Shown piece by piece: positions 43,569 to 54,924 of a stretch of 64,000 bases of DNA. Under the pieces are notes generated by a model. That model had not been told where the DNA came from. It saw nothing but the letters and a program-made list of their open reading frames with translations, and did no database searches. Every line of letters starts with the position of its first letter. The stretch's first letter is position 1. The translations under genes and the position numbers were made by a program. Source of the DNA: Tenrec ecaudatus (Eukaryota; Chordata; Mammalia; Afrosoricida; Tenrecidae); the NCBI RefSeq assembly GCF_050624435.1, contig NC_134535.1, positions 70,924,494 to 70,988,493 of the forward strand, written 5' to 3'.

Positions 43569-44083
43569 ATCTCTCTTCTTCATGTATAAGGTCATAATTT
43601 AGGGGAAATATTTAAATTTACGTTCTCTGATAGGTTTCCACCCTACACAGGCTTCAGCTCCCGTGGGTTTTACTGTGTTTGAAAGTCCTCCATTTTAAAC
43701 TAACTTGATGGCTGGTAACAAGGACAGCAGGGTCACTGAAGAGCAGAACAAGATACAATGGATTTGAAATAGAAGAAGTAGAAGACAGCAGGATAAATGT
43801 GGAAGAGTTGGAAAACCACAAGGAAGGAGACATCTTGGCAAGAACCTGTGGGGACATCACCGGCTTCTCTTCAAAATGGTGACTTATTAATAGAGCAGAA
43901 TGGAAAATGGGAACTTTATAAAATATAAGAACTGAATTGTACCACATTAAGAAATCAAAAGTACAAAAGGAAGCCATATCATTTCCAATTACACTTCCTA
44001 GCCTGAATGTAGTGCTTGTTATTCTCGTCCACGTTCTTATACAAAACAAAACCCTAACACTCACATCTGTATTAAAACTGACC
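43569..44083. other. Unassigned, with a 136-codon minus-strand frame
   Basis: No repeat recognised. The minus-strand frame 43654-44064 is hydrophobic and Ser/Thr-rich with no domain I know. It ends where an AfroSINE begins. I do not call it a gene. Confidence 0.3.
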
Positions 44084-44252
44084 TCACCATGGTCAAGTAG
44101 ATTCCAACTCAGAGTGACCCCATGTGCGTTTTTGTGACTGTAAACCCTGAAGGAGCAGACAGCCTCACCTTCCTCCCTCGGAAGGCCCGGGGAGTTCCAA
44201 CCACTGCCCTGGTGTTAACAGCCCAACGTCTAACTCAAGGTGCTACCCAGGC
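44084..44252 (-). mobile_element. AfroSINE, minus strand
   Basis: 'gtagattccaactcagagtg' (44097-44116) and 'gtgactgtaaaccctgaagg' (44135-44154), then 'cctccctcggaaggc', 'cctggtgttaacagcccaac' (44206-44225). Reversed module order is complete. Confidence 0.8.
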
Positions 44253-44362
44253 CTCGATACTGACTTGCCAGCAGGGTGTTTTCTTTTCTTTATACTTTTT
44301 ACAAACTTACCTCAAGCCATTCGAAATTATCCTTTGACTAATCCCAATGCCCACATGCTGTT

Positions 44363-44675
44363 CAGGTATGCCTCATTTTATTTTACTGTGCTTTATGGTG
44401 CTTCGCAGATATTACATCAAAAACCAAAGGTCTGTGGCGACCCTGTGTCTAGACCATGTATTGATGTTACTGGGCCAACATCATGTCCTCAGTTTGTGTC
44501 TCTATCGCACTTACTGCCAATCCCCCAATAATAATCCACACACTTAAGAGATTATACTAGAGCATGAACAGGACTGTGTATGCACTGGAAACCAAGGAGA
44601 GAAAAATGTGTGACTCGCTTTTCTGACCTATTTGCTTAATCGCTAAAGTCTGCAGCCAACATGAAATATCTACAA
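44363..44675 (+). mobile_element. Tigger1-type (pogo) MITE, internally deleted
   Basis: Starts at the Tigger terminal sequence 'caggtatgcctcattttatt' (44363-44382) then 'tggtgcttcgcagatattac' (44396-44415), 'ggtctgtggcgaccctgtgt' (44429-44448). It ends with 'tgcactggaaaccaaggaga' (44581-44600), 'gtgtgactcgcttttctgac' (44609-44628) and 'catgaaatatctac', the other Tigger end. The transposase region between is absent, so this is a non-autonomous copy of about 313 bp. Confidence 0.82.
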
Positions 44676-44679
44676 TTTA

Positions 44680-45235
44680 TATCTGTATGTAATTGTTTCT
44701 GAATCCTCCTTGTGAAGTTCCCAGGGTTCCCTATGGCTGACATTATGCTTTGCAGTAGCAAGCTAACAGGCCTGACAGCACAGCGTGCCTGATGGCCTTA
44801 CCGTGGTGAGCTTAACTGCCTGGATGCCACAGCAAGAGTTGACCTCGGTAAAGCTGACATGGACTTCAATGTATAGCGCCATCTACAATTGTCCCCTGTT
44901 AGAGGTCAATTTATCTGTGAGTATGAAGTAAGTGTTCTGCTAAATTTGAGCTGTCACTTCATAGTCTTCAGAATTCCATTTGTAAATTTATCTGAAAGAT
45001 AATGTCCCCCACTTGTCTATTATCCATAAACATGCTTATCTATAAGAGAATTTGGCTGACTTTTTTCTGTACAGAGTCTGCTAATAAATATTTTAAGTTG
45101 ACTACACTCTGTTGCCAGTCTTCAACTCTGCTTTGCACCATAGAAATAGCATAGACAAAATGTAAATGACTGAAGAGGGATTGCGTTTCAATAAAAATGT
45201 ATCTGCATAAACAGGTCTTAGATTTTCCCTGTCAG
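44680..45235 (+). mobile_element. Probable ERV solo LTR
   Basis: Carries an LTR-like 3' arrangement: 'gagtctgctaataaatattt' (45075-45094), with a poly(A) signal AATAAA, about 40 bp before 'tgttgccagtcttcaactct' (45111-45130). The rest shows no coding. Limits are not defined by TSDs. Confidence 0.42.
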
Positions 45236-45239
45236 CTGT

Positions 45240-45712
45240 ACTGTTCGGTCGTTTGGCGTCTTACTCACACAGTGCTGCTATAGCAAAATAATACAAATGA
45301 ATTGTTTTATAGCAAGCAGACATTTATTCTATCATTGTTTAAGAAGCTAGCAGTTCAAATTCAGGACATCAGCTTTAGGGAAGATCTTCTTAGATCAGCT
45401 CTGAAGGAAGTTCCTTGACTCTTTTAACATCTAAAGAGCTGGCATTCCTTGGGTTTCCAAGACTGAAAATTGTTACTAGAACAGGCATTTGGGCACAAAG
45501 CCTCCACTGAGTCTAGGAGAACCTCAGCACAAAGAGTTCGGATTCAGAGGATAGACTCAACTGTTGGCTGTTCTTCTTTAGTGGTAACTCACTTTCTCTC
45601 TCTCTGTCTCTCTCTCTCTCTTTCTCTGTCTGTCTCTCTCTCTCTCTGTCTGTCTGTCTCTCTGTCTCTCTCTCTGTCTCCCTCTCTCTCTCTCTCTCTG
45701 TGTCTCTCTCTC

Positions 45713-45745
<33 letters not shown>

Positions 45746-46200
45746 CTCTGTCTCCCTCTCTCTCTCTCTCTGTTTCTCTCTCTGTCTCTCTCTCTGTCTG
45801 TCTCTCTGTCTGTCTCTCTGTCTCCCTCTCTCTCTCTCTCTCTCTCTGTGTCTCTCTCTCTGTCTGTCTCTCTGTCTCTCTCTCTCTCTTTCTCTGTCTG
45901 TCTGTCTCTCTGTCTTTCTCTCTGTCTCTCTCTTTCTGTGTCTCTGTCTGTCTCTCTCTCTCTGCTTGCTTCTCTAGCATGGCTAATCTTCATGACCATG
46001 ACTTCATTCTGCCTCACTAACATACTGGCCACTCACCCCAAACTGGACCATAGCACAGGCATAGAGGTTTTCACGGCATATCGCAGAATGGAGGCCACGA
46101 GGCCACACAATGGAGGACCAGCACACGATGGGAACGGTGGCCTAGTTAAATTGGGACCTATCTTGAGGGGGCACATTCAATCCCTGACACGTGGTTTGAA
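45240..46200 (-). mobile_element. LTR of MaLR-like type, expanded by an internal microsatellite
   Basis: Left flank shows reversed MaLR-like wording: 'gctgctatagcaaaataata' (45274-45293), 'gacatttattctatcattg', 'gaagctagcagttcaaattc' (45342-45361). The right flank has 'aatggaggaccagcacacga' (46109-46128) and 'gggggcacattcaatccctg' (46167-46186). Between them lies the TC/TCTG tract. The 253-codon plus-strand frame and its minus-strand partner are products of this tract, not proteins. Confidence 0.62.
45593..45963. repeat. Large TC/TCTG microsatellite
   Basis: About 370 bp of (TC)n interrupted by TCTG, TCCC and TTTC units, in recurring blocks of about 36-40 bp. Reads as Leu/Ser/Val on one strand and Arg/Glu/Asp on the other. 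Highly mutable. Confidence 0.97.
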
Positions 46201-47112
46201 AGATGACTTTCCAAAGGCTGAGGACAGATAAAGGTTGAACAAATTGTCTCCAGCTCACAATTATAAAATGCCATACCACACCAATATTTTGTGTCCAATA
46301 TAGCTCTTTTGAGAATGGCAATATTTAGTTTATTTCTGCATCTGGGAGCTTCTTTGAGATGCTATAAAGCCCAAATCAAGAATGCTGCCATTGAGGTTAT
46401 TCTGAGTCATAGCCACTAACTGGTACCAGCTCACTCCTGACCAGGAAGACATGTGGTTTCATGAAGAATGCCTTTATTGACCATTGTGGTTCCTAAGTTG
46501 TGTTTTAAGCATATATTCCCTCTCAACAAAAATCTACTCCCTTCCAAGCTCTTGCTATTGTCATAATTCAGATGCAAATCTCCTTAATTGGCATAATTTC
46601 ACCAAAAGAAATTTGAATTTCAGGGACAGAAGAACTTATGCTATAAACAAGAGTGTCCATAGAGAAAATGAGAAGAAGCACATTATAAGGCATTTTACAG
46701 ACAAAGGAAGTTCATATATTAACTGATAGATTAACTACACATATTATTTTAAATTGAAAAACATTAAACATTTTAAACTTGTAATGTTTTCAACATTTGA
46801 ATTTTCTAAGAAAAGCAAAGAAATTTTGTTAAACGTTTTGAAATGAAATGAATGTCCTTTGGATAAAGAGGAGGAAAAAATTTGGACATAATTTATATGT
46901 GAATATTTGTTGGTAATAAGAATATAAAAAGCCAAACACACCAATACGACAATTTTAGGATTCAGTGGCACTGATTAAATTCATTGAATTGGACAACCAA
47001 TCTCACTCTTCTTTTGTTCTTTCTTGATTAACACAAGTTCGTTGTCCCTTAAGGTTCCATCTAATCTCTCCAGTTACTATTGTCAGTTTGATCCAATTTT
47101 TAAAATAATTTT
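46201..47112. other. Unassigned; possible SINE scrap near 46390
   Basis: 'ggttattctgagtcatagcc' (46396-46415) looks like a reversed AfroSINE tail. Otherwise AT-rich with spurious short frames at 46484-46726 and 46744-46971. Confidence 0.35.
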
Positions 47113-47280
47113 CATTAAGTAGATTCTGACTCATAGCAATCCTATAGAGCAGAAAACACTGCCCCTTTGGGTTTCCAAGATTGAAATTCTTGACTAGAGC
47201 AAACAGCCTTATGATTTTGCAGCTTAGTGACTGGTGTGCTTGAACAGCTGGGTTTGTGTGTAAACCACCAGGGCTCCTTG
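47113..47280 (-). mobile_element. AfroSINE, minus strand, near full length
   Basis: 'gattctgactcatagcaatc' (47123-47142), 'tgcccctttgggtttccaag' (47161-47180), 'gagcaaacagcctta' and the reversed head 'taaaccaccagggctccttg' (47261-47280). Confidence 0.85.
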
Positions 47281-47715
47281 GGTCTCACATAGGTACATCT
47301 CAAAAGGTGTAATGTTCAACGCAGACATTCTTCATCAGGTAATCTAAACTATTATTTGGCTAAAAGAAGATGGCAGGGGCCATTTTGAGTTTAAAGTTTA
47401 AAAATTCTCTTAAGGATTCATCTAATGTCCATGACTCCAAAATATCTAATTCTATAAGCATTTTCCATTCTGTCTACATTTTCCACACTTGGATCAAGAT
47501 TCTTCTGTCATACCCTTGATTACAAGGACAGTAATAGTGGCGGTACAGAGTGTAGTCCTGGCCTGTGACAAAGGAGGCAATTAGTCACTGAAATAACATT
47601 CAGAACTTTTCAATATTATTTAATTTCTTTAAACTTTTGGTTAGTGAGCACAGAACTTTGTAAATTTTCTTGTAAACACTTAAACATGTATGATAAATAG
47701 ATATATTTTTAATTA
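47281..47715. other. No recognised element
   Basis: Ordinary AT-rich sequence. Confidence 0.4.
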
Positions 47716-48265
47716 TTGTTGTTGTTGTTACGTCCTGTCAAGTCGGTTCCAACTCACAGGGACCTGATGTACAACAGAAGAAACACCACCCAGTCCTGCT
47801 CCAGCTTCAGACGATCCTTACGTTTGAGCCCATTGTCGCAGCGATTATGGCAATCGACTTGTAAAGCGTCTTGCTCTTTTTTGCTTCCCGTCTGCTGTGC
47901 TAGCATCATGCCCTTTGCTAAGGATTGATGTCTCCTGATCTCGTGTCCCAAGTCCATGAGAGAAGTCTTACCACCCTTACCTCCAAGGAGTAGCCGGATG
48001 GACTTCTTCTGAGACAGATCTGTCTGTTCTTTTTTGCTGTCTGTCCTGCTCCCACTGTTTCCCAGCACGATTCACACACAGCTTCTCTTCAGTGGTCCTT
48101 ATCCAATGTGCAACTTTCACTGCGTGTGAGGCACTTGAAAACACCATGTGTTGGGTAAGGTGGACCTTAGACCTCAAAGCAACCCTTGCTTTTCAGTACT
48201 TTAAAGAAGTCCTGTGCAGCAAGTTTGCTAATGCAATGGAACATTTGATCTCTTGACTTTTAGGT
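47716..48265 (-). mobile_element. RTE/BovB-type LINE, 3' third, antisense
   Basis: Starts with the CAA-repeat tail reversed ('attgttgttgttgttacg', 47715-47732), 'gtcggttccaactcacaggg' (47742-47761), 'acgtttgagcccattgtcgc' (47820-47839), 'gcatcatgccctttgctaag', 'ggtaaggtggaccttagacc' (48155-48174) and 'aatgcaatggaacatttgat'. Minus-strand frames 47754-48177 are decayed RTE ORF. Retains CpGs, so perhaps younger than average. Confidence 0.9.
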
Positions 48266-49149
48266 TAAACTTAGTGAATAATATCAGTTACATATAATCT
48301 ATACAATAATCCCGATCAAATAGGGGGAATGCAAAATAGAATTTCAAATTCTAAGGAATCATATTTCTGGAGTCATGGAGGCTGGATGAATTCTTGAAAT
48401 GATTGCTGTAAATTAATCTTAAATTCTCTGTGCTTTTGGACATTCATATAAATTATATCTGAAAATATTTTATTACTTTTGAAAAAGTTAAAAGTTCTCA
48501 ATAATCATTGCCATTTTATTGCTGTGGGTATGTATATGTGTGGACTTGTATTTAAAATATTGCTCACAATCATTTATTGCATAATTGGATATTGTAACAT
48601 ATTTATATATCAATAGTTTTATGTTATTTCCTCTTATTTCTTGAGATTTGCCTTACTCAAATTTGGGCCCCATATTGAAAAATATAAACCCTTTACCTTT
48701 AACTATATATATATTTCCTAAAAGATCATTATTAACACAAGTAAATTATTTTAATTATAAAGGAATGATATACTGAGAGTCTGCTTGTTAAGCATGTTTT
48801 AAATTTTAATGAGTTAAAAGAGCTCAGTTAACCACCTGATTTAGAACAAAAATATAAAAACAAAAACAAAGCCAAACTCTATAATGCATAAAATAGGCCA
48901 GTCCCTCTCATTTCTTAATAAAAAAAAAATTCTGTAATTTTTAAACAAGACATAGTGCCTGGTCTAGAAAACAGAGACTCGATTGTTAATAATATGCATA
49001 AACATATATTCAGACAAATGTATAATAGAATAATTATCAGTGTTCCAAAGTAATGTCAATAGTGCAGTATGAAAAGGCTGTATAAATAAGGACCTAGGTT
49101 TGGTTTCTTTGAAAGCATGTTAGATAAAACTCGAAGCAATGGCATTTGG
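48266..49149. other. No recognised element
   Basis: About 880 bp of AT-rich sequence. Confidence 0.4.
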
Positions 49150-49475
49150 TGGAGTCTGCAGGGACTCAAGAAACACAATATGATTAGAGTGCATCCTTAG
49201 CTGCTCGGAGGGTGCGACTTTGCCTCACAGACTTTGACATGTTGTCAGGAGAGACCAGTCCCTGCAGAAGGACATGATGTTTGGTAAAGTGGGGGGGGGG
49301 GCAGCAAAAAAGAGGAAAGTGCTCAAAGACAAGAATTGACACCGAGGCTTCAATAGTAGGTGCAAGCATTGGCACACTAGTGAGGACGGTGTTTCAAAAC
49401 GTCCTGCCGTGCACGGGCGCTGGATGACTTGGAGGAGACTCCATGGCACCTAATGACCATGTAAGTGTGCAAGGA
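49150..49475 (+). mobile_element. RTE/BovB-type LINE, 3' end, sense
   Basis: 'tgcatccttagctgctcgga' (49190-49209), 'ttgcctcacagactttgaca' (49220-49239), 'cagtccctgcagaaggacat' (49256-49275) and the terminal 'ccatggcacctaatgacc' (49441-49458), complementary in order to the reversed copies. A run of 11 G occurs at about 49290. Frames on the minus strand are shadows. Confidence 0.85.
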
Positions 49476-49517
49476 AAAGTCAGATTGCTGCAGAAGAGTC
49501 ACTTAGAATGTCCACTT

Positions 49518-49520
<3 letters not shown>

Positions 49521-49584
<64 letters not shown>
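49521..49584. repeat. (GATA)16 microsatellite
   Basis: Sixteen perfect GATA units, then GACA. Likely polymorphic. Confidence 0.98.
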
Positions 49585-49586
<2 letters not shown>

Positions 49587-49624
49587 CAGATCTTGCAATG
49601 TTATGAATTTGATTTTTTGCAAAG

Positions 49625-50560
49625 CTATTTAAAATTTTTATCATGTTACTGGGGGTTTCTTACAGATATTATAACAACCTGTAATTCAATTAGATCAAGT
49701 TTAGGTGTACAATAGCTGCCACCATCATTTTAAAAACATTTTCTTTCTTCTTGAACTCTTTTATATCAGCTCCCCTTTATCCCCTCCCTCCACACTCCCC
49801 ACCACCGCCCAGGAACCCTTATTGTTAAGTTTTATTACATTAGATATTATATTATTTATATTCTATTCTATTGTATTGTTTATATTATATATTATGTCAT
49901 ATTATTTCTATTCTGTTAGAATTTATTGCTGCATCTTACACCATCCAATGTATTGTTCATCTGCAATGCTGGTGTTCATTCTCCTCTAATGGGGTCATAC
50001 AGTTATCACTGTATCAGCTCCCCTTTACACACACACACGCACAAACACACACACCCCTTTTTCTCTTCCCACTCCTCCAGGGAATCATTACTCCCAATAC
50101 TATTTCTGAAAGATTTATCTATCTTGTATTTCATACATCAAACAATCTTAATTATACAAATGAACATATGCAGGTCTAACAAGATTAATGAAGTAAAACT
50201 AAGACTATAAAAGTAAGGGGAGGAACTATTAAAGAACTAGAGGATAGTTATGTGTTTCATCAGTCCTATCTATACTGCAGCCTGGATATAGCATCCCTTC
50301 CATGTGGCCCTTCTGTGAGGGACTGTCCAATTATCTTACAGGTGGGTTTTGGGTGTCCACTTTGTCTACACTCCTTCATGTCAATTTGATGGCTTGTGTT
50401 TGAACTTCTGTTATTTATTCCTGTTGACACCTCATGATCACACAGGCTGGTGTGCTTTTTTCATGTCGGCTTTATTGCTTCCCTGCTAGGCAGGATATGT
50501 GTGTGTATCTTATATAGGTATGCATATGTGCATAGATATATTGTAATCCATACATATATA
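49625..50560 (-). mobile_element. Old L1 3' UTR, minus strand
   Basis: 'tacagatattataacaacct' (49661-49680), 'aattcaattagatcaagttt' (49684-49703), 'tcagctcccctttatcccct' (49767-49786), 'tcatctgcaatgctggtgtt' (49957-49976) and the later 'cacaggctggtgtgcttttt' (50440-50459), the phrase duplicated in the 36.7-37.2 kb L1. Frames at 49705-50210 are antisense. Confidence 0.72.
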
Positions 50561-50892
50561 TGTTTTGGGTTTCTAAAGATTTTGATCAGGTAAATCTAGG
50601 GGTGAGGCCCAGGAATTTTGATACTATCATCAGTGTTCCTAACACAGATTTCCCATAGGCAAAACTTACACAAATGCGCATGCCCTACTAGAAATGCTGC
50701 TTATTTCACGCACCTTCCAGTAATTGAATCCTCTAAGGAAGATCCCAGCGAACATATGTACTGCTTTTTTCATAACTAAATTCCTCATAATGTCTTCATG
50801 GGTAAGCATATGTGGAAGAGAGCTGTCTGTAGATGTTCAAAGAAATTTTCCCATCATGCTAAGATTTAATATTAAAATGTACCCAACCTTCT
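50561..50892. other. No recognised element
   Basis: Unassigned sequence. Confidence 0.4.
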
Positions 50893-51032
50893 AACAGCAA
50901 GTCAATTCCAACTCATAGCAGCCCTGTGTAAGCTTTCCTGTTCTGTAAATCTTCGTGGGAACAGACAGCTTCATCTTTCTCCCGGAAATGGGCTGATGGG
51001 TTTGAACTGCCAACTTTGAGTTTATTAGCAGA
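50893..51032 (-). mobile_element. AfroSINE, minus strand
   Basis: 'agtcaattccaactcatagc' (50900-50919), 'ctgtaaatcttcgtgggaac' (50943-50962), 'tttctcccggaaatgggctg' and 'ttgaactgccaactttgagt' (51002-51021). Head incomplete. Confidence 0.83.
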
Positions 51033-52040
51033 CATTAATTAAGATCGAGATGATCCACAGTATTTAAGTTAGTAACCTAAACACTTATAATGCTTTAGTG
51101 TGAGATGTTGAACTCTCTGAAATGCCTTTGTAAGAGCAAAAAAGAATTCAAGCGGTGAAATAAATCAAGGTAGTAGTTTCCGGGAAGGTGGTCAGTATGG
51201 AGTCTCAATTGGCAGGAACAGGCATGAGAGAGATTTCACAGGTGAAGGAAATGTAAATCTTGAGAGATATTTCAGTACACATTTGTCAAATTTTTTTGAA
51301 TTTGCACTAAAGATCTCTCCATTTCATTATATCTGTTATTTAATTGATAATAATCATCCCACTAATCTATAATATAAATCAATACATTTCCCATATGCCG
51401 TACTTCCTGCCCCATAATGACACATTCCCTTCATCCCTCAATTTTTCATGTCTTTTCTGGTGCTATGACCACAGATGAGAAGTTCTTAGCAACAAAGCAA
51501 CTCCAGAAATTCTGCCTGTCTCTATTCTATATGGACTTGTTTAAGTCACTTCAATTTAAATGTTGTCTGTGACATTATCTGTAAACATATTAGCAAAATA
51601 ACATTGAAAGGGATTAAAAGGGACATCCATGCATGATTTATTTAAGCTTGTGAATGATCGTGCACTCTGTGCAAAGCAGGGAAGCATAGAAATTTTGGCT
51701 ACAAAGACATTCAGCTCCCAGTCAATGAGAGTAGGTAAAGCTAACAGTGGAAAGGCTTTCTTGCCCACTTCTGCTACTTTGATATAGGTAGTAAATAATA
51801 TGGATATTTCACAGAAATGAATTCTCATAAATTATACTCTTGAATTCAGCTGTAGAATCTCAATGGAAGAAAGCTAGCAAGGTCTTATAGAGCAGGACCA
51901 GCATCCTTGAATGAAAATATACCCGTGCATTGGATTATATATAATATAACTACTTTAAAATCAACTTTTCACTCTAATGTTTGATGTCTGAAATCTTCAT
52001 TCTGAAACTTTATTAAAGGTAGAATAAGATATGGTTACAA
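51033..52040. other. No recognised element
   Basis: About 1 kb without a named repeat; the 90-codon minus-strand frame at 51556-51828 has no domain I recognise and no splice or promoter context. Confidence 0.38.
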
Positions 52041-52048
52041 ATTATTTA

Positions 52049-52222
52049 AGGAGCCCTGGTGGTGTAGTGGTTCAGAGTTGGGCTGCTAATCACAAGGTCA
52101 GCACTTTAAAACCATCACTCTGTGGGAGGAAAGCAGAGCATTCCATTCACATAAAGAGTTACAGTCTTGGAAACTCACAGGGGCAGTGATGAGTCAGTAT
52201 CATTTGATGGTAGTGAGTATAC
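52049..52222 (+). mobile_element. AfroSINE, full length with TSD
   Basis: Complete module order: 'ggagccctggtggtgtagtg' (52050-52069), 'ggctgctaatcacaaggtca' (52081-52100), 'agagttacagtcttggaaac' (52156-52175), 'aggggcagtgatgagtcagt' (52179-52198). Flanked by 8-bp repeats attattta at 52041-52048 and 52223-52230. Best specimen of the family in the window. Confidence 0.92.
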
Positions 52223-52230
52223 ATTATTTA

Positions 52231-54002
52231 TCTTAGAGGTCATGCAAAAATTTGTATATATACTTATATATTTATTCATTATAATGCTACTGAATTGATA
52301 AGAACTCCAAGAAAGTAAAAGCATTCACATTTAAAAATAACTTTTGTATAATTACTATTGATGAAAAACTACAATTTCCATTTACAAGACACCAAATACA
52401 ACAACAACAACAACAAAAAGAGTAGTGCCAACTTGGGGAAAGAGTTCAACTCCACTGACTTTTTTCAAGTTTCTTTCCTCCTAAACAGTGCTGACTACCT
52501 AAGTCGGGTGACTTCATAAATAATGGCAATCAATACGAACGTCCCTTGAAATTAAGAGAATGTGGATTTATTATCCTTTCATTTATTCTAAAAGAGCAAA
52601 AATCTATGTTCATGAAAAATAATTTAAGCCCACAAATGGGAAAATAAACAAATAAGCAAAAATAGTGCATGTGACTGGAATCCAAATATGCAAATGACTA
52701 AGCACATAACAGTATTTTTTAGGTTTTTGTGCATGGGTGAAGTAACCTTATAAATTAATTATTAGCGGCCAGGAAGAAGAGCTGGAAATGTAGCTTGAAA
52801 TATGGGAACAAATTTCAACATGTTTGTTCTAAATGTTACAATAATAACTTATTTCAAATGCTCAGCAACAATGATATCTACTACAGAACGAAAAATCAGT
52901 AGAATATTAATAAAAGGGGCATAAATAAATCAGAATGTAACTATTAAAGCCTGCTGCCAGGGAAACTATCAAGTAGATTGGTTAATGAGAACAACTTCTT
53001 AAAATAAATGTCAGGTACCAATTAGCACTGAATGTAATGATTTTTTAAATGATAATTATGATAGATAATAAAAGAAAAGCAAAAATGAAAAATAATACCT
53101 AAGAAAATGCCTCATTTCTACATATGGAAATACCTAGATTATTCACTTGTACAGTATAAATCCTTATGTGATTGGACTCTGGGAGTTGGTGGGAAGCATG
53201 ATGCAATAATATTCACGGACAATGTCAGTCACAGGAGGTCTGCCACAATAATATCTTAATAGAGCAAGCAGGGCACTGAGGTCGCCGCAAATGTGCTCAA
53301 TCTCTCTTCCCTTAATAAATTACTACCAGGGGCTAAGTAATGACACTATAAACAGAAGGTCCTTGTGCTCCAGGGAGATGGTCAATAAGATTATCTGAAA
53401 TAAATTAACATAGATATCTCTAAGGTGAACCAGGGGCAGATAAAAATCATAGATTAAGGAATAGATTTTGGACTCACACTTAATCCTGGCTCCAGTTTAA
53501 GAACAACACGTTCTTATCACATGGCGCCTGGCTCAATACTCGCCCTCAAGAAGGACGCATGGAAGACAGGAGTGCTCTAGCAAAGTGTAGGGAAGAAGCG
53601 AGATGGTGCCAAGCTATCAGATAGAATGGCATACGCTGTCTTAAAAGGCTTGTTTCCAAACAAGGAGCCATCTAAGCAAGACATCAACAAAGCCCACATG
53701 GAAAAGTACACCAACATTTGTTATCCAAGGATTATAAATTATATCGTCTAAATCCACAGAAGGAATAATAACAGAGCTTAAATAGTAATATTCTGTTGTG
53801 CTATGGAAGCCCCAATATATTTTAGGGATCTACACAAGGAATAAACCTCCCAGGATTTTCCTCTAATCATAGTTGAGGGATGGGAAGAACCTGGTTATCA
53901 GAAGAGATTATTGGAGAAACTACAATAGTAGATTAAAAGGATAAATCTGACTTGAACAGTTAAAACCTTGTCACTTGATCTCCCTCTGATACACTTGGCG
54001 TA
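52231..54002. other. Long repeat-poor block
   Basis: Nearly 1.8 kb without transposon signature, the longest such stretch in the right half. 52430-52600 and 53150-53480 are more balanced in composition and are candidate conserved non-coding elements. Contains short (CAA)n at 52398-52416. Confidence 0.3.
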
Positions 54003-54050
54003 GTTGCATAATTTCCTGTCAACTTGATAAATAAGTGAATAAGGAGATAT
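54003..54050 (+). mobile_element. 5' tip of the ~500-bp LTR-like element
   Basis: 'gttgcataatttcctgtcaa' (54003-54022) matches the start of the family (compare 23868-23890 and reversed 6580). Truncated after about 45 bp. Confidence 0.4.
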
Positions 54051-54094
54051 GTTGTCAACAGAGACTCACTCCTGGATCAGGAATCACGTTTGGT

Positions 54095-54285
54095 TAAGAA
54101 AGGGGCGGTTCAAAAGAAGACGGACCACAGTGAGGTGGATGGGCAGCGTGGCTGAAACAATGGTCTGGAGCTTAGGATGGATTGGAAGGATGGGTTGGTC
54201 CCGGGCAGTGTTTGCATCAGCTGTGTGTAGGGTCCCATGTGTCCTACCAGACTAAACAGTGCCTAACAAGAACATGGTGTAAATA
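54095..54285 (+). mobile_element. RTE/BovB-type LINE, 3' end, sense
   Basis: 'gtttggttaagaaaggggcg' (54089-54108), 'aggtggatgggcagcgtggc' (54132-54151), 'tcccgggcagtgtttgcatc' (54199-54218) and 'gtgtgtagggtcccatgtgt' (54222-54241). The plus-strand frames at 54049-54373 are decayed RTE C-terminus. Confidence 0.82.
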
Positions 54286-54924
54286 TTCCCACCATATCAA
54301 ATCCAACACGCCAATATATCACCTTAGAAACAAATGCAAAGCAGCATATTATCAGATAATATTTCTACCATAACTAACTGTGGGAAACTCAAAAGCATAG
54401 AAAATAGTAAAAGTTTTAGAAATTATGGGTTTTAAGTTTCTCCGGTATAGGCTATTTAACAATTTAACAGCATTTATTTAAGTGTAGGTTTACATATTTT
54501 ATTACATTATGCCTTAGAAAATTATGATACTAAAAGTTGCAATTGGCTCTGGATAAATGAGAGTCTACTCCAAGATGTCACTCGGCACCAGTCCAGGTAT
54601 GTTACAGAAAAAGGACACGGTAATAGCCGAACCAGCTGCAGTGATGCTTCAGCTGCAGCGTGGTCAGTTCTGAAATAGCTGTCCATTCCACAGAATTTAT
54701 GAGAGAAGCGTACAGAAATATTCTCCATCCTCCTTCCCTGTCTTCAATTTTGCAACGCTGTTTAGAAATACTAATGTGTATCTATGCTTCAGCTCACTAG
54801 AAAATATTCTAGGTTTCTCATCATACTTTTCAATGTCTTCTGAACAGGAATATAGAGTCAAAGGATCTTTGTAATTGCTTATTAGGATATTCAAACGGCA
54901 GACTCAGATAAAACATAGGCATTG
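54286..54924. other. No recognised element
   Basis: Unassigned. A small inverted CTGCAG-containing motif ('agctgcagtgatgcttcagctgcagc', 54633-54658, repeats of cagctgcag) is present; significance unclear. Frames at 54522-54894 look spurious. Confidence 0.35.

Noticed and set aside
43654-44064. 136-codon minus-strand frame
   Set aside because: No domain or family resemblance, no promoter or splice context; the long frame is plausible by chance in this composition.
45470-46231. 253-codon plus-strand frame and 155/147-codon minus-strand frames
   Set aside because: Almost entirely TC/TCTG microsatellite: Leu/Ser repeats on one strand, Arg/Glu/Asp on the other. No real protein signature.
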